Notes under the pieces: generated by a model
The model's database searches: none
What the model saw: the letters and a program-made list of their open reading frames with translations, nothing else
What the model was told of the DNA's origin: nothing
Position numbers and translations under genes: made by a program
Shown: positions 49,850 to 57,099 of the stretch, one piece after another
Layout of the letters: every line of letters begins with the position of its first letter
Position numbering within the stretch: the stretch's first letter is position 1
Assembly: GCF_026343115.1 (NCBI RefSeq)
Contig: NZ_JAPEMC010000001.1
Location: forward strand, 4,917,501 to 4,981,500
DNA length: 64,000 nucleotides
From: Streptomyces sp. NBC_00102
GTDB taxonomy: Bacteria; Actinomycetota; Actinomycetes; Streptomycetales; Streptomycetaceae
Direction of reading: 5' to 3'

Positions 49850-50874
49850 ACCGTCACGGTAGTGGGGGGCGGGAGCTCTCGGCCGGCTGCCAGCAGGCGG
49901 GCCTCCACCTCCGGGTCGAGGCCGACCGGAGGACGGTCGGGGCGCTGGGGAGCGACGCCTCCTCGCGACGTCAGCCAGGTCCAGGTGTCGGCGACGGTCT
50001 CCTCGACGGGGCGGCAGTGGAGTCCGGCGGCGAGGGCCTTGCTGACGTCCCCCTCGTGGAGGGTCTCGTGCAGCTCTCCCGAGGGCAGCCAGATGGGGAG
50101 TTCCGTCCAGGGCTCCACACCTGCCGCGAGGATGGTGTCCGGGTCGGTCCACCGGAGCTCGGCGTCGGAACCGGTGACCCGGACGCAGGCGTCCAGCAGC
50201 CGGCCCAGGGTGGCGTGCCCGGACTCGCTGACCGTGTTGTACGGGCCGCTCAGACCCTGCTCCGCCGCGTCCAGCACCCAGTCGGCGAGGTCGCGGGCGT
50301 CGATGTACTGGAGCGGGCTGTCGTGGGGGCCCGGCGCCAGGACCGGGCCGCCCCGGGCTATCCGGTTCAGCCACCACGGCAGCCGGCCGATGTTCTCGTA
50401 CGGGCCGAGGATCAGGCCCGGGCGTGCCAGCAGGGCGCGGTCGCCGAAGGCGTCGAGGGCGGCCAGCTCGCCGCCGAGCTTGGCCTGCGGGTACGGGACG
50501 TCACCCGCCTCGTCCGGCGAGGCGCCGGACACCAGCGGGCCGTCCTCCGGCAGCCCGGCGGGCGTCGGGTACGCGTACACCGAGCGGGTGGAGACGTACG
50601 TGTAGTGGCCGGCCCGGTCCGCGAGCAGCCGGGCCGCGTCCCGGACCGCTACGGGAGCGCCGGTCCAGGTGTCCACCACCGCGTCCCACGCGCCGCTCTC
50701 CAGTGCCGCGAGGCCGGCCTTGCCGGCCGTCCGGTCCCCGCGCAGGGTCACCGCGCCGGGGGTGGGCTCTTGACGGCCCCGGTTGAACAGGGTGACGTCC
50801 CAGCCGCGCCCGAGCGCCGCCTCGGTGACGGATCGTCCGACGAACTCGGTGCCGCCCAGAATCAGGATCTTCAT
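49846..50874 (-). CDS. NAD-dependent epimerase/dehydratase family protein
   Basis: The 342-residue extended SDR protein has the Rossmann loop MKILILGGTEFVGRSVTEAAL and, later, YVSTRSVYAYPTP and the YxxxK-like VPYPQAKLGGELAA. An isoflavone-reductase-like or nucleotide-sugar epimerase role is possible; the substrate is unknown. ATG 50874 is the family start. Its stop overlaps the DUF952 gene. Confidence 0.87.
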   Translation of the reverse strand: MKILILGGTEFVGRSVTEAALGRGWDVTLFNRGRQEPTPGAVTLRGDRTAGKAGLAALESGAWDAVVDTWTGAPVAVRDAARLLADRAGHYTYVSTRSVYAYPTPAGLPEDGPLVSGASPDEAGDVPYPQAKLGGELAALDAFGDRALLARPGLILGPYENIGRLPWWLNRIARGGPVLAPGPHDSPLQYIDARDLADWVLDAAEQGLSGPYNTVSESGHATLGRLLDACVRVTGSDAELRWTDPDTILAAGVEPWTELPIWLPSGELHETLHEGDVSKALAAGLHCRPVEETVADTWTWLTSRGGVAPQRPDRPPVGLDPEVEARLLAAGRELPPPTTVTV

Positions 50875-50985
50875 GGTGCGACTCTGCCCCCGTCCGGACG
50901 GGAAGGGAACATGGGCACGCTGCCGGCAGATCGGGGAACGAATTCCGGCTCCCGTGAGTTCACCGCCCTCGCCCGGGACGGGTCG

Positions 50986-51030
50986 ACCAGGACGGTCCGG
51001 GCCAGGACGGACCGGGCCAGGACGGGTCGG
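50986..51030. repeat. Three 15-bp tandem repeats
   Basis: Copies ACCAGGACGGTCCGG, GCCAGGACGGACCGG and GCCAGGACGGGTCGG lie end to end in the intergenic region next to the 3' end of the 152-residue protein gene. Confidence 0.85.
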
Positions 51031-51042
51031 CGGGCTCCCGCG

Positions 51043-51501
51043 TCAGAGGGCCGGTGCCTTCAGCCGGACGTCCTCCGGCAGGGCGCCACGTATCGCGTTC
51101 AGGGCGGCCGCGAAGTCGCGCTCGGCGCGCGCCGATTCGTAGAGCGCGCCGTCCAGGTGAAGGGCGAGGTGCACGTCCGGGTCCGACCTGCGCAGGGAGA
51201 ACAGGCAGCTCATCGTCGCGGGCCGCTCGGTCTCCCCGGCGGCGCCGGCTCCGGCGTCCCCGGTGACTATGGCCACCGGCTGGTCCCACTCCAGGACGCA
51301 GTCCGTCAGGGCGCCGTCCACGAGGGCGAACGAAGCGCCGTCCGGGAGCGGTTCCACCACCGGGCGGAGGTCGTCGAGGCGTTTGCCCTCGAAGTCGACA
51401 CCCCGGATGCGCAGCTTGATCACTCCGCCGTCCGCGAAGACGGTGGCCGCGTCGGAACCCAAGTGGTCCCGGTACCAGCCTGCCCACGACTCGTTTGTCA
51501 T
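51043..51501 (-). CDS. Conserved hypothetical protein
   Basis: A 152-residue soluble protein beginning MTNESWAGWYRDHLGSDAATVFADGGVIKLRIRG-type residues, with the segments FEGKRLDDLRPVVEP and TDCVLEWDQPVAIV. I do not recognise a characterised family; it resembles small Streptomyces proteins of unknown function. ATG 51501 is the only good start. It stands alone between the epimerase (upstream end 50874) and the MDR enzyme, with no operon partner. Confidence 0.7.
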   Translation of the reverse strand: MTNESWAGWYRDHLGSDAATVFADGGVIKLRIRGVDFEGKRLDDLRPVVEPLPDGASFALVDGALTDCVLEWDQPVAIVTGDAGAGAAGETERPATMSCLFSLRRSDPDVHLALHLDGALYESARAERDFAAALNAIRGALPEDVRLKAPAL

Positions 51502-51621
51502 GAGCAGGGACTGTAGCCCCTGCTCACGGCGCGATTCGTGCCGCCCTCCCCTTAGGGCCTTTCGTTCGGATCACGCCGGGCCCGCGTACGGATCGGAAGG
51601 GAAGGCCCAGGGGCGGGCGGT

Positions 51622-52587
51622 TCAGGACGCGGTCAGTACGATCTTGCCGAACTGCTCGCCCGTGAGCATGCGTTCGAAGCCTTCGCGGGCCCGGTCCAGT
51701 GGCAGGACCGCGTCGATCACCGGTCGGACGCCGGTCGTCGCGCAGAAGGCGAGCAGGTCCTCCAGCTCGTCCTTGGAGCCCATCGTGGAGCCGACGACCT
51801 TGAGTTCGAGGAAGAAGATCCTGGTCAGTTCGGCGTGCGGGGGGCGGTCGCCGCTGGTGGCGCCGGAGATGACCAGGGTGCCGCCGGGGCGCAGCGACTT
51901 CACCGAGTGGGACCAGGTGGCCGCCCCCACCGTCTCGATGACGGCGTCCACGCGTTCGGGCAGCCGGGCGCCGGACTCGAAGGCGTCGACGGCGCCCAGT
52001 TCGACCGCGCGCTTCCGCTTCGCCTCGTCCCGGCTGGTCGCGTAGACCCGCAGGCCGGCCGCGCGGCCGAGGACGATGGCGGCGGTGGCGACCCCGCCGC
52101 CCGCGCCCTGTACGAGGACGGAATCGCCCGGGCGCACACCGGCGTTGGTGAAGAGCATCCGGTACGCGGTGAGCCATGCGGTCGGCAGGCAGGCGGCTTG
52201 CTCGAAGCTGAGCTCCTTCGGCTTGGGCAGGACGTTCCAGGAGGGTACGGAGACCCGTTCGGCGAAGGTGCCCTGGTAGCGCTCGGTCAGGATGGAGCGC
52301 GGCTCCTTCGGGCCGACGCCGTGGCCGGTCTGGCCGATCACCGAGTGCACCACGACCTCGTTGCCGTCCTCGTCGACGCCTGCCGCGTCGCAGCCGAGGA
52401 TCATCGGCAGCCGGTCCTCCGTGATGCCCACGCCGCGCAGCGACCAGAGGTCGTGGTGGTTGAGCGAGGCGGCGCGGACCTCGACGGTGGTCCAGCCGGG
52501 CCTGGCCCCGGGGGCGGGGCGCTCGCCCAGCTCCAGGCCGTTCAGGGGGTTTTCGCGGTCGATGCGGGCTGCGTAGGCGGCGAACAT
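51622..52587 (-). CDS. Zinc-type MDR oxidoreductase (quinone oxidoreductase-like)
   Basis: The 321-residue MDR enzyme has an N-terminal GroES-like domain (NHHDLWSLRG and GCDAAGVD) and a Rossmann motif VLVQGAGGGVATAAIVLG. The zinc-ligand cysteines of alcohol dehydrogenases are missing, so it is a quinone-oxidoreductase-type NAD(P)H enzyme. The substrate is unknown. ATG 52587 is the family start. It is divergent from the small HTH-Clp operon, 147 bases apart. Confidence 0.9.
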   Translation of the reverse strand: MFAAYAARIDRENPLNGLELGERPAPGARPGWTTVEVRAASLNHHDLWSLRGVGITEDRLPMILGCDAAGVDEDGNEVVVHSVIGQTGHGVGPKEPRSILTERYQGTFAERVSVPSWNVLPKPKELSFEQAACLPTAWLTAYRMLFTNAGVRPGDSVLVQGAGGGVATAAIVLGRAAGLRVYATSRDEAKRKRAVELGAVDAFESGARLPERVDAVIETVGAATWSHSVKSLRPGGTLVISGATSGDRPPHAELTRIFFLELKVVGSTMGSKDELEDLLAFCATTGVRPVIDAVLPLDRAREGFERMLTGEQFGKIVLTAS

Positions 52588-52688
52588 GACCCGACCCTAG
52601 GCCTGGCCGCCGTCCGATCCAACCGGCTGCGGGTGTGACACGCGCCGCGCCTCCCGCCCCCTTGCGCGGCCGCCCGCCAGTCTCACAT

Positions 52689-52732
52689 GTCAACCAGGGT
52701 TGACGGGTTCCGCGTGTCAACGTACGTTGACA
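52689..52732 (+). promoter_or_regulatory. Promoter with two inverted-repeat operators before the HTH-Clp genes
   Basis: GTCAACC-AG-GGTTGAC at 52689-52704 and the perfect palindrome TGTCAACGTACGTTGACA at 52715-52732 share the half-site GTCAAC and lie 27 bp centre to centre. A promoter TTGACG (52700-52705), 17 bases, TACGTT (52723-52728) overlaps both. Transcription should start at about 52735, the ATG, so the mRNA is predicted leaderless. Confidence 0.8.
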
Positions 52733-52734
52733 TC

Positions 52735-52944
52735 ATGACCGAAGCAACGGACCTGGCCGCACGTGCCGGGGATCGCGACCCGCGCGTCGGGCTGCGGGCC
52801 GTCGCCGCGCTGCGGCGGCTGCTGGAGCAGCTCGAAGCCGTACAAGTGAGAAGTGCCCGCGCCAAGGGCTGGTCGTGGCAGGAGATCGCGGCCGAACTCG
52901 GCGTCAGCAGGCAGGCCGTGCACAAGAAGTACGGGAGGAACTGA
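52735..52944 (+). CDS. Small helix-turn-helix regulator
   Basis: A 69-residue protein with a short N-terminal helix and a C-terminal HTH SWQEIAAELGVSRQAVHKKYG. There is no ribosome site before ATG 52735, which coincides with the predicted transcription start, so a leaderless mRNA is likely. It probably represses its own operon through the two GTCAAC-type palindromes. It overlaps the Clp-N gene by one base (TGATG). Such HTH/Clp-N pairs recur in actinomycetes. Confidence 0.85.
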   Translation: MTEATDLAARAGDRDPRVGLRAVAALRRLLEQLEAVQVRSARAKGWSWQEIAAELGVSRQAVHKKYGRN

Positions 52945-53525
52945 TGTTCGAGCGATTTACCAAGGAGGCCCGCGCCACCGTCGCCGGAGCCGTCGCCTTC
53001 TCCCAGAACGCGGGGGAGGACAGCATCACCGAGGAGCACCTGCTCCTCTCCCTCCTCGGCCAGGAATCGGGCCGGGCCGCGTTCGCCCTCACCGCGCTCG
53101 GCGTCACCGACCGCCGGGCCTCCCTGGAAGCGGCACTCGGCGAGGCCCGCAGGCTGGGCGGCCTGACGAAGGCGGACACGGAGGCGCTGGCCGGGCTCGG
53201 CATCGACGTCGGCGAGATCGTGGCCCGGATCGAGGAGGAGCACGGCGAGGGCGCGCTCGCGGAGGAAGGCCGGGGGCGCCGCCGCCGGTCCGGACGCAGG
53301 CCGCTCACCTCCGGCGCCAAGGGAGTGCTGGAGGGGTCCCTGCGGATCGCCGTGGGCCGGGGCGACCGCTCCATCGGCGGCGAGCACCTGCTGCTCGCGC
53401 TCGTCGCGCGGCCCGGGGTGGTGGCGGACGTCCTCGCGGAGCACGGCGTCTCGTACGCGACCGTGGAACGCGCGCTGTACGGAACCGGGCCCGAGGGCGG
53501 GGGAGAGGCCGCAGCCGCCGGCTGA
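52944..53525 (+). CDS. Clp N-domain protein (ClpC/ClpB N-terminal repeat without ATPase)
   Basis: The 193-residue protein contains two Clp_N repeats: MFERFTKEARATVAGAVAFSQNAGEDSITEEHLLLSLLG, and SGAKGVLEGSLRIAVGRGDRSIGGEHLLLALV. There is no AAA+ ATPase domain, so it may act as an adaptor or a competitor that feeds substrates to ClpC. ATG 52944 has GGGAGGAA upstream and overlaps the HTH stop by one base; the two are co-expressed. A perfect 20-bp hairpin ends the operon. Confidence 0.85.
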   Translation: MFERFTKEARATVAGAVAFSQNAGEDSITEEHLLLSLLGQESGRAAFALTALGVTDRRASLEAALGEARRLGGLTKADTEALAGLGIDVGEIVARIEEEHGEGALAEEGRGRRRRSGRRPLTSGAKGVLEGSLRIAVGRGDRSIGGEHLLLALVARPGVVADVLAEHGVSYATVERALYGTGPEGGGEAAAAG

Positions 53526-53556
53526 GGCTCTCCGGGGCGTGACCAGGGGTTCTTGC

Positions 53557-53601
53557 GCGGTGGGGCCGCCACCCGGAAGTGCCGGGTGGCGGCCCCACCG
53601 C
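53557..53601. terminator. Perfect 20-bp terminator hairpin after the HTH-Clp operon
   Basis: Arms at 53557-53576 and 53582-53601 pair fully around AAGTG, 32 bases after the Clp-N stop and before the convergent padR gene. Confidence 0.95.
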
Positions 53602-53619
53602 GTCATGACGGACCCTCAG

Positions 53620-53677
53620 CCCTTCGACGCCCTTCAGGCCCTTCGACGCCCTTCAGGCCCTTCGACGGCCCCTCAGG
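53620..53677. repeat. Three tandem 19-20-bp repeats at the padR 3' end
   Basis: Unit CCCTTCGACGCCCTTCAGG occurs twice exactly (53620-53638, 53639-53657) and once with a base inserted (53658-53677). The last unit contains the padR stop codon. Confidence 0.85.
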
Positions 53678-54860
53678 CCCTTCCGAGATCCTTCGGCTCG
53701 CCCCCGTCGCCCGGGGTGGCCCTCCGCAGCAGCGCGTCGACGCGCGAGGCCGCCGCGGCGAGGTGCGCGCGGGCCTCGGTCAGCTGCTCGCCCGTGACGC
53801 CCCGGTCGCGTGCGGCATCGCGGATGTCGTCGCGGAAGCGGTCCAGCAGCCGGTCCAGGTCGCGGGCGGGATCACCGGTGACCGGTACGTCGGCGGCCCA
53901 GTCGGGAGCCGGGCGGGGCTCGGCGTGTTCGGCGTGACCGGGGTGATCGGGGTGATCGGGGTGATCGGGGTGATCGGGCTGGGAGGAGGCCGAGGCGGCG
54001 GAACCGGGTCCCCTGCTCTCCGGGCCCTCCGCCCTCTCCGCGTGCGGGTGCTCCGCGGGGCGATCGGCCGGCGGCCAGGTGCCCGTCCGGGCGAGGCCGG
54101 CGAGGTGGCCGGTGATCTCGGCGAGCCCGTCGCGCACTCCGGCGGGCCAGTCGCCCCGGGCGAAGTGCTCCTGCACCTGGCGGGCGGCGTTCCGCATCTG
54201 CTCGCGGGCCCGCTCGTCGGCCTCCTTCGCCTGACGGCGGGCCGCTTGCGCCTCCTCGCGGGCGCGCCGTGACTCGTCCTTCGCCCGGCGGGCCTGTTCC
54301 TTCCACTCCTGCTTGGCCTGGCGCAGCTCCTCCTTGGCCTTGCGCCAGGCGTCCTTCTCCGTGAGGTCGCCCAGGTTCCCCGCCTTGGCCAGGTCTCCCA
54401 GATCCCCGATGAAGGACTCCCAGTCGCCCAGGGGGCCGCCGGACCCGCCGGACCCGCCGGAGCCCGGCCGGTGGCGGGAGGCGGACGCGGCGGCGCGCAT
54501 GTCGCTGCGCAGCTTGCCGGCCGCGCCCCGGACGTCGTCGCGGATCTCGGCGGCCAGCTCGGAGACGGACTCGCGGATCTCCAGCTCCAGATCGGCGAGT
54601 TCGCCGGTGCGGCCGGCCAGTTCGGCGCGGCCCGCGTCGGTGATCGAGTACACCTTCCGGCCCCCCTCCGTCGCGTGGGTGACGAGCCCCTCCGCCTCCA
54701 GCTTGGCCAGCCGGGGGTAGACCGTGCCGGCGGACGGGGCGTACAGGCCCTGGAAGCGCTCCTCCAGAAGCCGGATCACCTCGTAACCGTGGCGCGGGGC
54801 CTCGTCGAGGAGTTTCAGCAGGTAGAGGCGGAGACGGCCGTGGGCGAAAACAGGGGGCAT
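53673..54860 (-). CDS. PadR-family regulator with long helical C-terminal extension
   Basis: The 395-residue protein has a PadR winged helix in the first 90 residues (MPPVFAHGRLRLYLLKLLDEAPRHGYEVIRLLEERF and AGTVYPRLAKLEAEGLVTHATEGGRKVYSITDAG). A charged region follows that is strongly coiled-coil-like (about 165-235, AKEELRQAKQEWKEQARRAKDESRR-type), and a low-complexity HPD repeat (DHPDHPDHPDHP, from a GTGATCGGG array) before a helical end. The PadR domain should repress the upstream DUF4097 gene. ATG 54860 is one base after that gene's stop. Confidence 0.9.
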   Translation of the reverse strand: MPPVFAHGRLRLYLLKLLDEAPRHGYEVIRLLEERFQGLYAPSAGTVYPRLAKLEAEGLVTHATEGGRKVYSITDAGRAELAGRTGELADLELEIRESVSELAAEIRDDVRGAAGKLRSDMRAAASASRHRPGSGGSGGSGGPLGDWESFIGDLGDLAKAGNLGDLTEKDAWRKAKEELRQAKQEWKEQARRAKDESRRAREEAQAARRQAKEADERAREQMRNAARQVQEHFARGDWPAGVRDGLAEITGHLAGLARTGTWPPADRPAEHPHAERAEGPESRGPGSAASASSQPDHPDHPDHPDHPGHAEHAEPRPAPDWAADVPVTGDPARDLDRLLDRFRDDIRDAARDRGVTGEQLTEARAHLAAAASRVDALLRRATPGDGGEPKDLGRA

Positions 54861-54861
54861 G

Positions 54862-55719
54862 TCAGAGCGCCTTTCCGGTCGGCTCGGCAACGTACGGTTC
54901 GTCCTCGGACGGCGGGCGGCGCAGCAGGGCGATCGAGCCGGACACGGTGGTCGCCTTGAGCCTGCCCGTACCGGCGCCCAGCGTGCCGGTGATCTTCTTC
55001 GCGCCCCACTGGCCGCCGACCCGCAGGTCTTCGAAGGCGTTGGAGACGGCGCCGCTCGCGGTGTTCGCCTCGACCCGGGCGTCCGCCGGGTGGGGCAGCC
55101 GGATCGCGATGGCGCCGGAGACCGTGGCGAGCCGGATGTCGGTCGGGGACCCGGAGGCGTCGAGGTCCAGCACCATGTCGCCGCTGACGGATTCGGCGCG
55201 TACCGAGGTACCCGCGCCCTCCACCACGGTGAGGTCGCCGGAGACCGACTGGAACCGCAGGTCGCCGGTGACGGCCTGGGCCTCCAGGCCGCCGGAGACC
55301 GTCTCGCCGCGTACCTCCCCGGAGAGTGCGACGAGCGTGGTGTCGCCGGTGACACCACGCACGTCCGTACGGCCCCGGATGCCCGAGACGAACGCCCCGG
55401 CGCCGACGACGCCGACCTCCACCGACGCGGAGGCGGGTACCGCGAGGGTGACCGTGGCGCTGCGGGAACGGCCGTTGCGGTCGAGCCACTTGAGGAAGCT
55501 CTTCCAGGGGAGGTCCTCGTAGGTCACCGACAGGACGCCGTCGTCGAGGGTGACGATCAGCGGCGGGCCGTCGATGGCGGACACCTCCAGACGGGCCTCG
55601 GGCTCCTCGGAGCCGACCACGTTGACGGTACCGTTGACGACTCGCACCTTGAGCGCGGTCACCTGCTCGGCGAAGGCGAGTTTCAGTGGCTCGGCGACGG
55701 TCCACGTCGACACAGGCAT
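54862..55719 (-). CDS. DUF4097 beta-helical protein
   Basis: The 285-residue protein is made of short repeated strands (VSGGLEAQAVTGDLRFQSVSGDLTVV) typical of DUF4097 right-handed beta-helix proteins, a family linked to envelope stress in some bacteria. No signal peptide is seen. ATG 55719 has GGAGG at 8 bases; the frame to 55746 is not used. The stop is one base before padR, so the two form an operon whose promoter holds AT-rich repeats. Confidence 0.88.
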   Translation of the reverse strand: MPVSTWTVAEPLKLAFAEQVTALKVRVVNGTVNVVGSEEPEARLEVSAIDGPPLIVTLDDGVLSVTYEDLPWKSFLKWLDRNGRSRSATVTLAVPASASVEVGVVGAGAFVSGIRGRTDVRGVTGDTTLVALSGEVRGETVSGGLEAQAVTGDLRFQSVSGDLTVVEGAGTSVRAESVSGDMVLDLDASGSPTDIRLATVSGAIAIRLPHPADARVEANTASGAVSNAFEDLRVGGQWGAKKITGTLGAGTGRLKATTVSGSIALLRRPPSEDEPYVAEPTGKAL

Positions 55720-55747
55720 GGGTGTGACCTCCAGAGAGCGTGGCACG

Positions 55748-55790
55748 ACGCAACATATCGCGTCTCTCGTTCAACACGATATATCGCGGA
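55748..55790 (-). promoter_or_regulatory. AT-rich repeated motifs before DUF4097-padR
   Basis: CATATCGCG (about 55755-55763) and the palindromic CGATATATCG (about 55779-55788) share ATATCGCG, 25 bases apart. A PadR autoregulatory operator is likely, since PadR proteins bind AT-rich palindromes next to their own gene. Confidence 0.65.
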
Positions 55791-55881
55791 TGGGTGGAGT
55801 CAAGGGCGAGTGGTCCGCCGGACCTCTCACCCCGGCGCCAAAAGGGCTCATCCCCGGATGAATTGCCCTAGCGTGTGAGGC

Positions 55882-56727
55882 ATGAACGCGACACCCGTGG
55901 GGGCGCTGCTGCTGTGCCGGGCGGACCCCGAGACCGTGCGGCCCCTGGCCCACCTCCTGCGCGAACGGATGCTCCTCATTCCGGCCGGCGAGGAGTGGAG
56001 TGTGCTGGTGCCGGAGGGACGGGCCTGGCGGGACACCCCCGCCGAACCCGCCGAACCGGTCGACCGGGTGGTGGCGGGCTGGGCCGCGGCCCTCGGGGTC
56101 GCCTCCACCTGGCCGGCCGTCGCGCTCTGGTGGGACGGCACCCGGGCCGGCTGTGTGCTCGCGTCCGGCTTCCGCCGCCCGGTCGGGTACGTCTGGCTGG
56201 CGGACGGCACCCCGGCCGGTGAGGACGAGGCGATGACCACGTTCGCGGCCCGGCTGGACCTCGACCCGGTACTCGACGTACAGGCGCTGCAGACCCTGAC
56301 CCGCCCCGACCCGCACGCGGACGGCTACGCGCGGCTGCGGACGCTGCTGGGCCTGCTCACCCGTACGGGAGTGGAGCTGCGGCCGGGACTCGAACCGGGC
56401 CGGAGCACCGAGGAACTGCGGGACGCGGCCCGGGAGCTGCCGGGCACCGGACGGATCGAGTGGGCGGGCTGGCGGGACGCCGTACGCGTGGAACTCGACG
56501 CCGTGGAGAGCAGCGGCCTCGGCCCCTGGATGCTCGGCCCCCGCGCCCGGGCGGTGGCCACCACGCAGGTCCTCGTCGGCGCCCCGCTGGCCCTCTGGGG
56601 AGCGTTCCGCCGCAGCGGCGGCTGGACGGCGGCCGGCGCGCTGCTGCTCGCTCAGGGAGTGCTGGGACTCGCGTACAACGAGGTCAGGGCCGGTGCGGTG
56701 GCACGGGAGGCTCCTCCGCACCGGTGA
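55882..56727 (+). CDS. Hypothetical protein with C-terminal membrane segment
   Basis: A 281-residue protein beginning MNATPVGALLLCRADPETVRPLAHLLRERMLLIPAGEEWSVL-type residues. A soluble N-terminal region (rich in Ala, Trp and Asp) precedes a C-terminal hydrophobic segment (TTQVLVGAPLALWGAFRRSG, then GGWTAAGALLLAQGVLGLAY). The family is not recognised. ATG 55882 has GTGAGG before it. It is divergent from the DUF4097 gene, with the AT-rich operator region in between. Confidence 0.7.
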   Translation: MNATPVGALLLCRADPETVRPLAHLLRERMLLIPAGEEWSVLVPEGRAWRDTPAEPAEPVDRVVAGWAAALGVASTWPAVALWWDGTRAGCVLASGFRRPVGYVWLADGTPAGEDEAMTTFAARLDLDPVLDVQALQTLTRPDPHADGYARLRTLLGLLTRTGVELRPGLEPGRSTEELRDAARELPGTGRIEWAGWRDAVRVELDAVESSGLGPWMLGPRARAVATTQVLVGAPLALWGAFRRSGGWTAAGALLLAQGVLGLAYNEVRAGAVAREAPPHR

Positions 56728-56786
56728 GCGGACCTGTGGGCCGGCCCGGCTGCGTCACTCGTCGTCAGCGTTACTCGTCGTCAGCG

Positions 56787-56966
56787 TCACTCGTCGTCTT
56801 CGTCGTCCAGACGCGCCAGCCAGGTCGCCAGCCGCTCGACCGGCACCTCGAAATCGGGGTTGAGGTCGACGAAGGTGCGCAGCTGCTCGGCCAGCCACTC
56901 GAAGGTGACCTCCTCCTCGCCGCGCCGCTTCTCCAGTTCCTCGATGCCACGGTCGGTGAAATACAC
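56787..56966 (-). CDS. Small conserved Streptomyces protein (DUF6104-like)
   Basis: A 59-residue acidic protein (MYFTDRGIEELEKRRGEEEV..., ending ARLDDEDDE) conserved beside the 2-oxoglutarate dehydrogenase gene in Streptomyces. GTG 56966 has AGGAG six bases upstream. It is shorter than typical cut-offs and easily missed. Function is unknown. The stop is followed by short GTC-AGC-type repeats. It lies in the same direction as the dehydrogenase gene, beyond that gene's terminator. Confidence 0.85.
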   Translation of the reverse strand: MYFTDRGIEELEKRRGEEEVTFEWLAEQLRTFVDLNPDFEVPVERLATWLARLDDEDDE

Positions 56967-57031
56967 AACGTGCTCCTGATGCCTGCGGATGTTCTGCCCT
57001 CAGGGTAGGACGCGGACCGTTCCACGCGGGA

Positions 57032-57076
57032 ACAGGGACCGGCCCCCACCGTCGTGCGGTGGGGGCCGGTCCCTGT
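57032..57076 (-). terminator. Terminator hairpin after the 2-oxoglutarate dehydrogenase gene
   Basis: A 20-bp stem (57032-57051 with 57057-57076) and a TCGTG loop lie 24 bases after the dehydrogenase stop. Confidence 0.95.
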
Positions 57077-57099
57077 CGTCGAGCGGATACCGCCGCCGG

